Shown: positions 1 to 7,501, numbered from the stretch's first letter. The stretch is 8,948 nucleotides of DNA from Bacteroidales bacterium (GCA_012518765.1 JAAYRN010000053.1:1-8948); one strand, 5' to 3'. Program-made: numbers and translations. The notes: generated by a model from the letters alone, not told the origin.

Positions 1-310
1 AAGATTAATCGTAGGATATATTAGGATTCCCGATGAGAAAAAACCAGAAAAACAAACAGCATCTCTCGATACATTGAACATCGCAAATATATCATCCGAC
101 ACCTTAGCCAACACAGCATCCGACACCACACAATTAAACATCAAAAAAGATGAAGCAAGATACATTGACTATAAAATTGAAAAAGGTGATACCTTGTGGA
201 GTATAGCTCAACGCTTTCAACTTGCTAATATAAATGAAATCAGAAAAATCAACAATATAGAAGCCAATGAACCCCTAATTATGGGTAAAACTTTACGTAT
301 TCCTCAATAA
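1..310 (+). CDS. LysM-repeat protein, C-terminal part (5' end outside window)
   Basis: The reading frame is open from the first bases of the window, so the start lies upstream and only about the last 102 residues are visible. The first visible residues (LIVGYIRIP) look like the end of one LysM repeat. A Ser/Thr/Asp-rich linker follows, then a full LysM repeat over the last 46 or so residues (YKIEKGDTLWSIAQRF ... LRIPQ). LysM modules bind peptidoglycan glycan chains, so the protein probably acts in the periplasm or at the cell wall. Tandem C-terminal LysM repeats are typical of MltD-type lytic transglycosylases and of some cell-wall amidases or anchoring proteins, but the catalytic part is not in the window, so I do not name an enzyme. 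A TTG at 74 could be read as a start, but it would cut off the first repeat and is unlikely. The stop codon directly abuts the truB start, which suggests co-transcription and translational coupling. Confidence 0.85.
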   Translation, partial: RLIVGYIRIPDEKKPEKQTASLDTLNIANISSDTLANTASDTTQLNIKKDEARYIDYKIEKGDTLWSIAQRFQLANINEIRKINNIEANEPLIMGKTLRIPQ

Positions 311-1051
311 ATGATTGTATCAGCTATACAAAATATTTCTATAGAAAATGGAAGTACACTCTTAATTAACAAACCATTAAGGTGGACATCTTTCGATGTT
401 GTCAATAAATTAAAACATGAAATTCGTAAACGTTTAGGAATAAAAAAAGTAAAAATCGGACACGCTGGCACCTTAGACCCCTTAGCAACAGGATTGTTGA
501 TAATTTGTATTGGAAAACACACAAAAAAAATCTCTGAATACCAAAATTTAAACAAACAATATACGGGCACATTTGTATTAGGTGCTACTACTGAAAGTTA
601 TGATTTAGAACATCCTCCCACTAACTTTTGCTCTTTAGACAACATTACACCAAGTCAAATATCAACTGCTGTAAACCAATTAACAAGGACCTTTTTACAA
701 ACTCCTCCCCTGTACTCAGCCGTCAAACTTCAAGGAAAATCAGCCTTTAAATATGCACGCCAAGGCATAAATATTGAATTACGAGCCAAAGAAATAAACA
801 TACATTCCTTTGAAATCACACACCTTGAATTACCCGAAATAGATTTTAAAATAAATTGTAGCAAAGGAACTTACATACGATCTATCGCTCGCGATTTAGG
901 AGAATTATTGGGATGCGGTGCTTACTTGAAAACGTTAACAAGAACTCACATAGGTTCATTTTCACTTGAAAGTGCATACGATTTAACTCCCTTAATTTCA
1001 GAAGAAAAAACACATAATCCAAATAGAAAAAAGAAAAGATTTGAAGTATAA
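311..1051 (+). CDS. truB: tRNA pseudouridine(55) synthase TruB
   Basis: TruB isomerises U55 in the T-loop of tRNAs to pseudouridine in the cytoplasm. The 246-residue product carries the family signature HAGTLDPLATGLL, with catalytic Asp at residue 56. It also has the KQYTGTFVLGATTESYD block, the PPLYSAVKLQGKSAFKYAR block and the CSKGTYIRSIARDLGE block of the TruB catalytic domain. It is shorter than the roughly 314-residue E. coli protein and has no evident C-terminal PUA domain, ending in a Lys/Arg-rich tail. The ATG follows the upstream TAA with no gap. There is no Shine-Dalgarno sequence, so translation may depend on coupling. The gene end overlaps the next ATG by one base (TAATG). In many Bacteroidota truB is followed by queA; here it is followed by a methyltransferase. 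Confidence 0.96.
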   Translation: MIVSAIQNISIENGSTLLINKPLRWTSFDVVNKLKHEIRKRLGIKKVKIGHAGTLDPLATGLLIICIGKHTKKISEYQNLNKQYTGTFVLGATTESYDLEHPPTNFCSLDNITPSQISTAVNQLTRTFLQTPPLYSAVKLQGKSAFKYARQGINIELRAKEINIHSFEITHLELPEIDFKINCSKGTYIRSIARDLGELLGCGAYLKTLTRTHIGSFSLESAYDLTPLISEEKTHNPNRKKKRFEV

Positions 1052-1704
1052 TGCAAACTACAAATCAAAAAAAAAGTTGGAATAAAATAGCTTATAGCAA
1101 AAATTTCACAACACCCATACAAAGCGAATTACTTCATACATATATTAAAAAAAAAGCAAAGATAGTAGACGTAGGTTGTGGTTACGGCAGAATACTCAAT
1201 GAATTACATAATTTAGGCTATACCAATTTAACAGGAATTGATTTTTCAGAAAAAATGGTCAAAAGAGCAAACAAACAATACCCTCACCTAAATATAAGCC
1301 TACAAAACAATCCTACTATTGATTTTCCCGACCATAGCTTTGATGCGGTACTTTTATTCGCTGTGTTGACTTGCATTAGCGAAAATGAAAAGCAACTATT
1401 TCTCTTAAACGAAATCAAACGAATTTTAAAACCCAATGGGATTATTTATATCAACGATTTTCTTCTCAATCAAGACAATAGAAACTTAGAACGTTATAAA
1501 ACGTACCAAGAAAAATACGATACATACGGAATATTTGAACTCCCCGAAGGATTAACACTACGGCACCACAGCCTTGAATGGGTCAAGGAAAGCCTTTCCA
1601 TGTTTAAACAACTCGCTTTTCAAACCACCTCATTCCCTACCATGAATGGAAACTCATCCAATGCATACTATTTTATAGGAAAAAACAACATAGATTTTAG
1701 ATGA
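1051..1704 (+). CDS. class I SAM-dependent methyltransferase
   Basis: The 217-residue protein has the Rossmann-type methyltransferase fold signature. Motif I is VDVGCGYGR (residues 39-47), the acidic ribose-binding residue is D64 in GIDFSEKM, a post-motif region FPDHSFDAVLLFAVLT lies near residues 92-107, and the LKPNGIIYINDF strand follows. This places it with the Methyltransf_11/25-type small-molecule methyltransferases. The substrate cannot be read from sequence. The N-terminal region (SWNKIAYSKNF) resembles those of many small soluble methyltransferases; there is no signal peptide or membrane segment. The start codon overlaps the truB stop by one base, so the two are probably translationally coupled. 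The context gives a weak hint of RNA or cell-envelope work but does not settle it. It is not a clear UbiE, although a UbiE homologue is often found near porT in this phylum. Confidence 0.85.
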   Translation: MQTTNQKKSWNKIAYSKNFTTPIQSELLHTYIKKKAKIVDVGCGYGRILNELHNLGYTNLTGIDFSEKMVKRANKQYPHLNISLQNNPTIDFPDHSFDAVLLFAVLTCISENEKQLFLLNEIKRILKPNGIIYINDFLLNQDNRNLERYKTYQEKYDTYGIFELPEGLTLRHHSLEWVKESLSMFKQLAFQTTSFPTMNGNSSNAYYFIGKNNIDFR

Positions 1705-1790
1705 TTTTTATGCAAAAAAAACTTCAAATTATGCTAACTAACGAGTATTAAAACATCCTCTATTTCAAACAATTCCTTTAACAGACTAAC

Positions 1791-1825
1791 AATCAATATT
1801 AAAACAACAGAAAAAAATATTGATT
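1791..1825 (+). repeat. 10-bp inverted repeat before the tRNA-fMet promoter
   Basis: AATCAATATT (1791-1800) and AATATTGATT (1816-1825) are perfect reverse complements around a 15-base loop, and a T-rich stretch follows to 1840. It could be a weak terminator for the truB-methyltransferase unit, although the stem is almost all A-T. The right arm contains the proposed -33 TTG of the tRNA promoter, so it could also be a regulatory site. Confidence 0.4.
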
Positions 1826-1850
1826 TTTAATCGTTTTTTTCCTATCTTTG
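1820..1850 (+). promoter_or_regulatory. Bacteroidota-type promoter of tRNA-fMet
   Basis: TATCTTTG at 1843-1850 matches the Bacteroidota -7 consensus TAnnTTTG exactly, and a TTG at 1820-1822 lies 20 bases upstream at the expected -33 position. The tRNA begins 36 bases after the -7 box, which leaves a short 5' leader to be removed by processing. This is the best-formed promoter in the window. Confidence 0.75.
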
Positions 1851-1885
1851 CACTAATTATTATCAACAGAAATAATAATTCATAC

Positions 1886-1957
<72 letters not shown>

Positions 1958-1971
1958 CTAAAAGAACCGTT

Positions 1972-2005
1972 AAAAGAGTGTATGTGAAGTACACTCTTTT
2001 TTTTT
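1972..2005 (+). terminator. rho-independent terminator after tRNA-fMet
   Basis: An 11-bp perfect stem (AAAAGAGTGTA 1972-1982 with TACACTCTTTT 1990-2000) closes a 7-base loop and runs into nine consecutive T residues (1997-2005). It ends the tRNA transcript 15 bases after the mature 3' end. Confidence 0.88.
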
Positions 2006-2081
2006 GATACATTTTTCGTTATTAACTATCATAATAATAATTTACACAAACCTTCGTTATTGTTTTACAAAATTATTTTGA

Positions 2082-2804
2082 TTGAAAAAACTTGCTTTAT
2101 ATATTATTGTTGTAATTTTAGGAGCATATTTCTTGCCCCTTCATGCCCAACGAAAACCTCCGCAGGCTCCCAATTTAATAAACTATGACAGTAAAAAATT
2201 TCATTTTGGATTTATGATTGGCTATAATCATGCTAATTTTGCTATTAAACCCATGACAAACTTAAATCCCTTCGATTCTCTCATGATAGTAGAAACCACC
2301 CCCATGAGTGGTTTTAATATAGGTATTATCTCTGACTTTCATTTAGGCGAGCATTTCAATCTTCGTATCATTCCTGAAATTTCATTGATAGACAGGATTA
2401 TTACATACAACATTAAATACAACAATAGCACTTTGTATCAGGTTAATAAAAAAATAGAATCTGTTAATCTTGACATTCCCATATTGATTAAATTCAAATC
2501 CATACGTATGCAAAATATGCGTTTTTATGTCATTGCAGGACCTCAATACAGCATAGACCTTGCCTCACAGGCAAAAAAGAACTCTTTGAGTACGGATGTG
2601 GTAAAGCTAAAACTACTCCGTAGCGATGTTCAAGCACAAGCTGGTGCGGGTATTGATATGTATATGAATTTATTTAAATTTGCTATTGAATTTAAAATGT
2701 CTTACGGAATGCTCAATCTTTTAAAAAAAGAAGACAATGTATACACCAATAGTATAGATTATTTGAGGTCTAAGGTGTTTCATTTATCATTTTTATTTGA
2801 ATAA
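2082..2804 (+). CDS. porT: type IX secretion system protein PorT (SprT)
   Basis: The 240-residue product starts with a signal peptide (residues 1 to about 22, a hydrophobic core ending LPLHAQ) and then has amphipathic, barrel-like segments. The pattern matches PorT/SprT: a FHFGFMIGYNHANFAIKP block, GFNIGIISDFHLGEHFNLR, a DIPILIKFKSIRMQNMRFYV block, and the C-terminal end NSIDYLRSKVFHLSFLFE, finishing in Phe-Glu like an outer-membrane protein. PorT is needed for the Bacteroidota type IX secretion system, which exports CTD-tagged proteins such as gingipains or gliding adhesins; its exact biochemical role is not settled. The start is TTG: an in-frame TGA lies immediately before it and the next Met is far past the signal peptide. 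The gene ends 13 bases before pdxJ, so the two are likely co-transcribed. I recognise the family from memory of its conserved blocks, not from a search. Confidence 0.85.
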   Translation: MKKLALYIIVVILGAYFLPLHAQRKPPQAPNLINYDSKKFHFGFMIGYNHANFAIKPMTNLNPFDSLMIVETTPMSGFNIGIISDFHLGEHFNLRIIPEISLIDRIITYNIKYNNSTLYQVNKKIESVNLDIPILIKFKSIRMQNMRFYVIAGPQYSIDLASQAKKNSLSTDVVKLKLLRSDVQAQAGAGIDMYMNLFKFAIEFKMSYGMLNLLKKEDNVYTNSIDYLRSKVFHLSFLFE

Positions 2805-2817
2805 AATCGTTTTAACT

Positions 2818-3546
2818 ATGAATAACTTTTGTAAATTAAGTGTAAATATCAATAAAATAGCCACCTTACGTAATTCGCGAGGCGAAAACATGCCCGATGT
2901 AATACAGGTAGCCAAAGATTGTGAAAGATTTGGTGCTCAAGGAATAACAGTTCATCCTCGCCCCGATGAACGCCATATTCGTTACCAGGATGTTATAGAT
3001 TTAAAATCCATTGTTACTACTGAATTTAATATCGAAGGCTACCCTTCTGAAAAATTCATTGATTTGGTATTAAGAGTCAAGCCCCATCAGGTAACGTTGG
3101 TACCAGACCCACCCGATGCCATTACATCCAATGCAGGCTGGGATACCATACAACATGTTTCGTTCCTAACCGAGGTTATTGGTGTTTTTAATAAGGCTGG
3201 TATACGTACATCTATTTTTGTAAATGCAGATACTCGTATGGTTGAAAATGCCGTGGCTTGTGGCACTAAACGCATTGAGCTTTACACCGAACCCTATGCC
3301 AAGCAATATGCTCAAAACCGAGAATTGGCTATTCAAAATTTCATAGCAGCTGCACACAAAGCCAAGGAAGTTGGATTGGAACTGAATGCTGGACACGACT
3401 TGAGTTTGGATAATTTAGCCTACTTCAATCAGCAGATACCTCATTTAAAAGAAGTATCTATCGGTCATGCATTAATCTGTGATGCATTGTATTATGGATT
3501 AGAAAATACCATTCAAATGTATTTGAAACAATTACAAGTAAATTAG
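2818..3546 (+). CDS. pdxJ: pyridoxine 5'-phosphate synthase PdxJ
   Basis: PdxJ condenses 1-deoxy-D-xylulose 5-phosphate with 3-amino-2-oxopropyl phosphate to pyridoxine 5'-phosphate, the last ring-closing step of DXP-dependent vitamin B6 synthesis, in the cytoplasm. From the ATG at 2818 the protein has 242 residues, the usual length. Visible motifs are LSVNINKIATLRNSRG (7-22), GITVHPRPDERHI with catalytic His46, Glu73 in FNIEG, and His193 in NAGHDLS. These correspond to E. coli His45, Glu72 and His193. An in-frame TTG at 2797 would add seven residues but overlaps porT, and the family normally starts just before LSVNI, so ATG 2818 is chosen. No Shine-Dalgarno sequence is seen. The N-terminal block reads N12-K13 where E. 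coli has Asp-His; this is probably the Bacteroidota version. Confidence 0.96.
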   Translation: MNNFCKLSVNINKIATLRNSRGENMPDVIQVAKDCERFGAQGITVHPRPDERHIRYQDVIDLKSIVTTEFNIEGYPSEKFIDLVLRVKPHQVTLVPDPPDAITSNAGWDTIQHVSFLTEVIGVFNKAGIRTSIFVNADTRMVENAVACGTKRIELYTEPYAKQYAQNRELAIQNFIAAAHKAKEVGLELNAGHDLSLDNLAYFNQQIPHLKEVSIGHALICDALYYGLENTIQMYLKQLQVN

Positions 3547-3570
3547 TTTTTCAATACTAATTTACTTTTT
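3536..3570 (+). terminator. terminator hairpin spanning the pdxJ and TPR gene stop codons
   Basis: A perfect 12-bp inverted repeat (3536-3547 with 3556-3567, 8-base loop) is followed by T residues to 3570. It contains the last codons and TAG of pdxJ in its left arm, and the stop codon plus last codons of the convergent TPR gene in its right arm. Read on the minus strand it lacks a following T-run, so it probably terminates only the porT-pdxJ transcript efficiently. The stem is AT-rich. Confidence 0.7.
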
Positions 3571-4741
3571 CAAATAACTCATTTACCTCTTGTAGCTTAG
3601 TTTTAAATTCTTCAATTTCATCTTCTTTAGCTTCCAATCGAGGATAAATAGTTTTCAGCATAATAAGTGTGTTTCTATCTGTTGGGTCTAATTCTTTAGC
3701 TTTTTCTAAGAAAGGAAGTGCTTTTCTTAACAACACTTGACTTTCGTCTTTTGCCTTGTTGTATTCATCATTATCTTCTATATCATCCAAACTGTTAAAT
3801 ATTTCTGCGTAATGATTATAATGGCTGTTTCCTAAGTTATATACTACGTTTATGTCGTCGGGTTTTAATTCATACGCTTTAAGCAAGTATCTTTCCGCTT
3901 CTTCGTATTTTTTCTGATCGCTAAAAACGGTACCTAATCCATATAATAACAAGAAATTATCTGGGTCTTTTGCCAAGGCAGCATCCATAGTAGCGGTTGC
4001 TTCGTCTGTTTTTCCTGCCCAGGATAAAATAACTGCCTTATTTATTACATAATCAATATTTGAAATAGTATCGTTTCCGGGTAAAGCTGTAATTACTTTT
4101 AAAGCATTGGTCGTATCCTCTCCATCTCTGTAAATAGATGCTAAACGGACATAAGGGTCTATGAGCAGTGTTGGTTGTTTTTTGAAAATCATAGCACGGT
4201 ATCGTTCTTTGGCTATATCTTTTTTATCCATATACTCTGCCGATAGTGCATATATATAATTAGCTGATTCGCTGGAAGTATTACTTCTATAACATTTTTC
4301 GGCATAGACAAGGGCCTTTTCAAAGTTGTTTGTCTTTAACTGTTCAACAGCATCGTTATACAGCAAATCAGTACAGTATGTCATTCCTGTTGCCGGTTTT
4401 GAAATTCCCATACTGGGTATTTCAATGTTAGGGTCTAACTCAAATGCTTTTCTATAAGCGTCGTAAGCTATTTCGCCACAATTATCACATAATCCATGGT
4501 ATCTTTTCATATTAGGGTCTAATTTAGCATAACCTAATTGTAAGTAAATATTACCACGATAGAGCCATGTTTTGGCGTCATTTTTTGTTTCATCGTGTGT
4601 AATAGCTTTGTCAATAGCCATTTTTGCCCTATCCCAATATTGATTGGAATAGTGGTTGTAAGCGTTGTTTACTTCTTTCCTTTGTCCAAAACTCATGCTT
4701 AGTATTAATATTAACTGTATGATAAAAACAAATTTTTTCAT
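3557..4741 (-). CDS. exported tetratricopeptide-repeat protein downstream of gyrA
   Basis: The 394-residue protein starts with a signal peptide (MKKFVFIIQLILILSMSFGQ, cleavage probably before Gln20). It has no lipobox Cys, so it is likely periplasmic. The rest is helical repeats of TPR type. Clear units are around residues 25-70, 125-160, 161-195, 230-262 and 264-297; the last is nearly canonical, with LLLYGLGTVFSDQKKYEEAE and a closing ELKPDD. A further repeat near 298-356 is interrupted by an acidic insert (about 315-335). The C-terminal 30 residues are highly charged and may form a coiled coil. A CDNC motif sits at 85-88. TPR proteins act as protein-interaction scaffolds; the partner is unknown. 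The gene lies 33 bases after gyrA on the same strand with no evident terminator between, so it is probably co-transcribed. No Shine-Dalgarno sequence is visible. Confidence 0.88.
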   Translation of the reverse strand: MKKFVFIIQLILILSMSFGQRKEVNNAYNHYSNQYWDRAKMAIDKAITHDETKNDAKTWLYRGNIYLQLGYAKLDPNMKRYHGLCDNCGEIAYDAYRKAFELDPNIEIPSMGISKPATGMTYCTDLLYNDAVEQLKTNNFEKALVYAEKCYRSNTSSESANYIYALSAEYMDKKDIAKERYRAMIFKKQPTLLIDPYVRLASIYRDGEDTTNALKVITALPGNDTISNIDYVINKAVILSWAGKTDEATATMDAALAKDPDNFLLLYGLGTVFSDQKKYEEAERYLLKAYELKPDDINVVYNLGNSHYNHYAEIFNSLDDIEDNDEYNKAKDESQVLLRKALPFLEKAKELDPTDRNTLIMLKTIYPRLEAKEDEIEEFKTKLQEVNELFEKVN

Positions 4742-4774
4742 GATGATTTTATTTTTATAAATTATATTTTAAAA

Positions 4775-7306
4775 TTATTCTTCATTATTGTTTTCTACTG
4801 TATCTTCTGTAACAGTTTCTTCTATGTTTCCATTTTCTTCGTCTGAATCACTGTCTTCGGAAGGGACTTGCGTAACGGCGGCAATGGTATCATTTTCTTT
4901 TAAATCTATTAGCTTTACTCCTTGAGTTGCTCTTCCCACTACTCTTATATCGCACACTTTCATCCTAATAGCTATTCCACTACGATTAATTATCATTAAA
5001 TCTTCACTATCATTTACGTTTTTAATGGCTATTAAGTTTCCTGTTTTATCTGTGATATTTATTGTTTTTACTCCTTTCCCTCCTCTGTTAGTTTTTCGAT
5101 AATCATCTAAAGAGGAACGTTTTCCATATCCATTTTCAGATACAACCAAAATATCGTCTACTTGTTCTTCGTTTTGGTTTACACAAATCATACCAATGAC
5201 CCTATCCTCTTCGTCTGCCAGTGTAATTCCTCTTACTCCGGAAGCATTTCGACCCATAGGACGAACTCTTTGTTCGTGGAACCGTATTGCTTTTCCTGAG
5301 TACAGTGCCATTAATATATTCGACTCTCCGTCTGTTAGTTTAGCTTCTAATAGCTGGTCGCCTTCGCGAACAGTGATTGCATTAATTCCATTTTGGCGTG
5401 GACGTGAATAGGCTTCTAAGGATGTTTTCTTTATAACTCCTTTTTCTGTCCCAAGTATAATGTAGTTATTGTTTATATAGTCTTCGTCCGAAAGGTTTTT
5501 AACATTAATAACAGCCTTTACTTTATCGTCTGGTTCTATCTGGATTAAATTTTGAATTGCTCGTCCTTTGGAGGTTTTAGAACCTTCGGGAACCTCAAAT
5601 ACTCTCATCCAAAAGCATTTTCCTTTTTCTGTAAAGAATAGTAAGTAATTATGATTTGTGGCTGTATATAAGTGTTCAATAAAGTCTGTGTCGCGTGCAT
5701 CTGAGCCTCGAGAGCCTTTTCCTCCTCTGTGTTGCACTTTGTATTCACTCAAACTTGTGCGTTTGATATAACCCAAATGAGATATAGTAATTACCACATC
5801 GTCATCCGAAATGGTATCTTCTATTCTAAAGTCGCTTGCTGTGTATTCGATGTTGCTTCGGGCTTCGTCTCCGTATTTTTCTTTTATTTCAAGTAATTCA
5901 TCTTTAATTACTTGCATTCTCATTTCTTCGCTTGCCAATAAACGAGTTAAATAATCGATGCGTTCTTGTAATTCGTCGTATTCCTTTTGTAATTTTTCTC
6001 TCTCTAAACCAACTAATTGTCGTAATCGCATTTCAACAATTGCTGTAGCTTGTAGCTCGGAAAAACCCCATTTTTCCACCAAGCCATTACGTGCCTCTTC
6101 TACTGTTTTAGAAGATCTTATCAGGTTTATAATCTCATCAATTATATCTAATGCTTTCAGTAAACCCTCTAAAATGTGGGCTCTTTCTTGGGCTTTTCGT
6201 AGGTCGTATTGTGAGCGGCGTACGATGACTTCGTGGCGATGTTCTACAAAATAATGTATTAAATCTTTGAGATTTAAAGTCATGGGGCGTCCTTTTACCA
6301 AAGCCACATTATTTACACTAAATGAGGTTTGTAAAGACGAGAATTGATATAGTTTATTTATTACCACATTGGTAACTGCATCTCGTTTCAATTCTAATAC
6401 TATGCGTATATCTTTTTTCGATTCGTCGCGTATTTCAGCTATTCCATCTATTCTTCCATCTTTGACTAAATCTGCTATTTTGCGAACTAAATCGGATTTA
6501 GTTACCTGATAGGGTATGTTTTTTATAATTATTCTTTCTCTTCCGTGCGAATGTTCTTCTGTTTCGGTTATGATGTCTCCACGCATCACAATGCGTCCTC
6601 TGCCTGTATGAAAAGCATCACGCACACCATCGTAACCATAAATGGTACATCCTGTTGGAAAATCAGGAGCTTTGATAAATGTCATCAATTCATCTATTGT
6701 AATTTCCTTATTATCAATGTATGCTATTGTTCCATCTACTACTTCGGATAAGTTGTGAGGAGCCATGTTGGTAGCCATTCCGACTGCTATCCCTGAAGAT
6801 CCGTTTAATAATAAATTAGGTATTTTAGCAGGTAATACCGTAGGCTCTTCAATAGAATCGTCAAAATTTAACTGAAAATCAACAGTTTCCTTATCTATAT
6901 CTATTAGCATTTCCTCTGCTATTTTTTTCATACGTGCTTCGGTATAACGCATGGCTGCAGGTCCATCTCCATCTATAGAACCAAAATTCCCTTGTCCATC
7001 AACCAAAGGGTAACGTAACGACCAATCTTGAGCCATACGTACCATGGCATCGTAAACAGCAGTATCTCCGTGAGGATGGTATTTTCCCAATACCTCTCCT
7101 ACTATTCTTGCTGATTTTTTAGTAGGACCCGTTGATAAAATTCGAGTATCCCACATAGCGTACATAATGCGTCTATGTACAGGTTTAAATCCATCTCTTA
7201 CATCCGGCAATGCTCTGGATACAATTACTGACATTGAATAATCAATGTAAGCCGCCTTCATTTGTTTTTCAATATTTACCGGAACAACTCTTTCTCTCGT
7301 TTGCAT
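4775..7306 (-). CDS. gyrA: DNA gyrase subunit A
   Basis: GyrA is the breakage-reunion subunit of DNA gyrase, which with GyrB introduces negative supercoils using ATP. The 843-residue product has the N-terminal winged-helix/tower region (DYSMSVIVSRALPDVRDG from residue 22) and the quinolone-resistance region HPHGDTAVYDAMVRMAQD. Catalytic Tyr121 is in AAMRYTEARM, and the C-terminal beta-pinwheel carries the GyrA box QHRGGKG (525-531), which supports GyrA rather than ParC. A second GGKG block (NRGGKGVKTI) lies in a later blade. The protein ends in a strongly acidic tail of about 30 residues. Length is close to the 875 residues of E. coli GyrA. At the QRDR positions matching E. coli Ser83 and Asp87 it has Thr82 and Asp86. 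The ATG has no Shine-Dalgarno sequence. The exported TPR gene follows 33 bases downstream. Confidence 0.97.
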   Translation of the reverse strand: MQTRERVVPVNIEKQMKAAYIDYSMSVIVSRALPDVRDGFKPVHRRIMYAMWDTRILSTGPTKKSARIVGEVLGKYHPHGDTAVYDAMVRMAQDWSLRYPLVDGQGNFGSIDGDGPAAMRYTEARMKKIAEEMLIDIDKETVDFQLNFDDSIEEPTVLPAKIPNLLLNGSSGIAVGMATNMAPHNLSEVVDGTIAYIDNKEITIDELMTFIKAPDFPTGCTIYGYDGVRDAFHTGRGRIVMRGDIITETEEHSHGRERIIIKNIPYQVTKSDLVRKIADLVKDGRIDGIAEIRDESKKDIRIVLELKRDAVTNVVINKLYQFSSLQTSFSVNNVALVKGRPMTLNLKDLIHYFVEHRHEVIVRRSQYDLRKAQERAHILEGLLKALDIIDEIINLIRSSKTVEEARNGLVEKWGFSELQATAIVEMRLRQLVGLEREKLQKEYDELQERIDYLTRLLASEEMRMQVIKDELLEIKEKYGDEARSNIEYTASDFRIEDTISDDDVVITISHLGYIKRTSLSEYKVQHRGGKGSRGSDARDTDFIEHLYTATNHNYLLFFTEKGKCFWMRVFEVPEGSKTSKGRAIQNLIQIEPDDKVKAVINVKNLSDEDYINNNYIILGTEKGVIKKTSLEAYSRPRQNGINAITVREGDQLLEAKLTDGESNILMALYSGKAIRFHEQRVRPMGRNASGVRGITLADEEDRVIGMICVNQNEEQVDDILVVSENGYGKRSSLDDYRKTNRGGKGVKTINITDKTGNLIAIKNVNDSEDLMIINRSGIAIRMKVCDIRVVGRATQGVKLIDLKENDTIAAVTQVPSEDSDSDEENGNIEETVTEDTVENNNEE

Positions 7307-7359
7307 GTTTATACTAAATTCTTAATTTACAATTGTATAGAATATCATTATTGCATCTA

Positions 7360-7367
7360 CGAAAATA
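7360..7367 (-). promoter_or_regulatory. possible gyrA promoter -7 element
   Basis: On the minus strand this reads TATTTTCG, one mismatch from the Bacteroidota -7 consensus TAnnTTTG, about 53 bases before the gyrA ATG and downstream of the ferredoxin terminator. No good -33 TTG is found at the expected spacing, so the call is tentative. Confidence 0.35.
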
Positions 7368-7449
7368 CAAAAAAAAACAATACTAATTTCTCTTTTTACT
7401 CATCTTTTTTATATTTAATGTAAAGCTATAATCCGTGTGATATGTATAC

Positions 7450-7481
7450 AAAAAAAGAGGTAGAATTATCCACCTCTTTTT
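7450..7481 (-). terminator. rho-independent terminator after the ferredoxin gene
   Basis: A perfect 10-bp inverted repeat (7452-7461 with 7472-7481, core AGAGGT/ACCTCT, 10-base loop) is followed on the minus strand by seven T residues (7450-7456). It lies 20 bases past the ferredoxin stop codon and separates that gene from gyrA. On the plus strand a T-run is also present, so it could work in both directions. Confidence 0.85.
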
Positions 7482-7501
7482 GTGTTTTTAATAAGTTTTT
7501 A

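Noticed and set aside
304..570. Minus-strand open frame antisense to truB
   Set aside because: It lies wholly against a well-supported gene, shows no family motif and has no promoter.
1710..1751. Short ATG frame of 13 codons after the methyltransferase
   Set aside because: Too short, with no ribosome-binding signal and no similarity to a known small protein or leader peptide.
2073..2080. TTATTTTG as a porT promoter
   Set aside because: It has one mismatch to TAnnTTTG and would place the transcription start inside the coding sequence.
2797..2817. TTG at 2797 as the pdxJ start
   Set aside because: It overlaps the end of porT and adds residues not expected before LSVNI; the ATG at 2818 gives the standard length.
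5958..6254. Plus-strand open frame inside gyrA (also others at 5196-5411 and 6545-6751)
   Set aside because: They are antisense to conserved gyrase sequence, with no start signals or recognisable domain.
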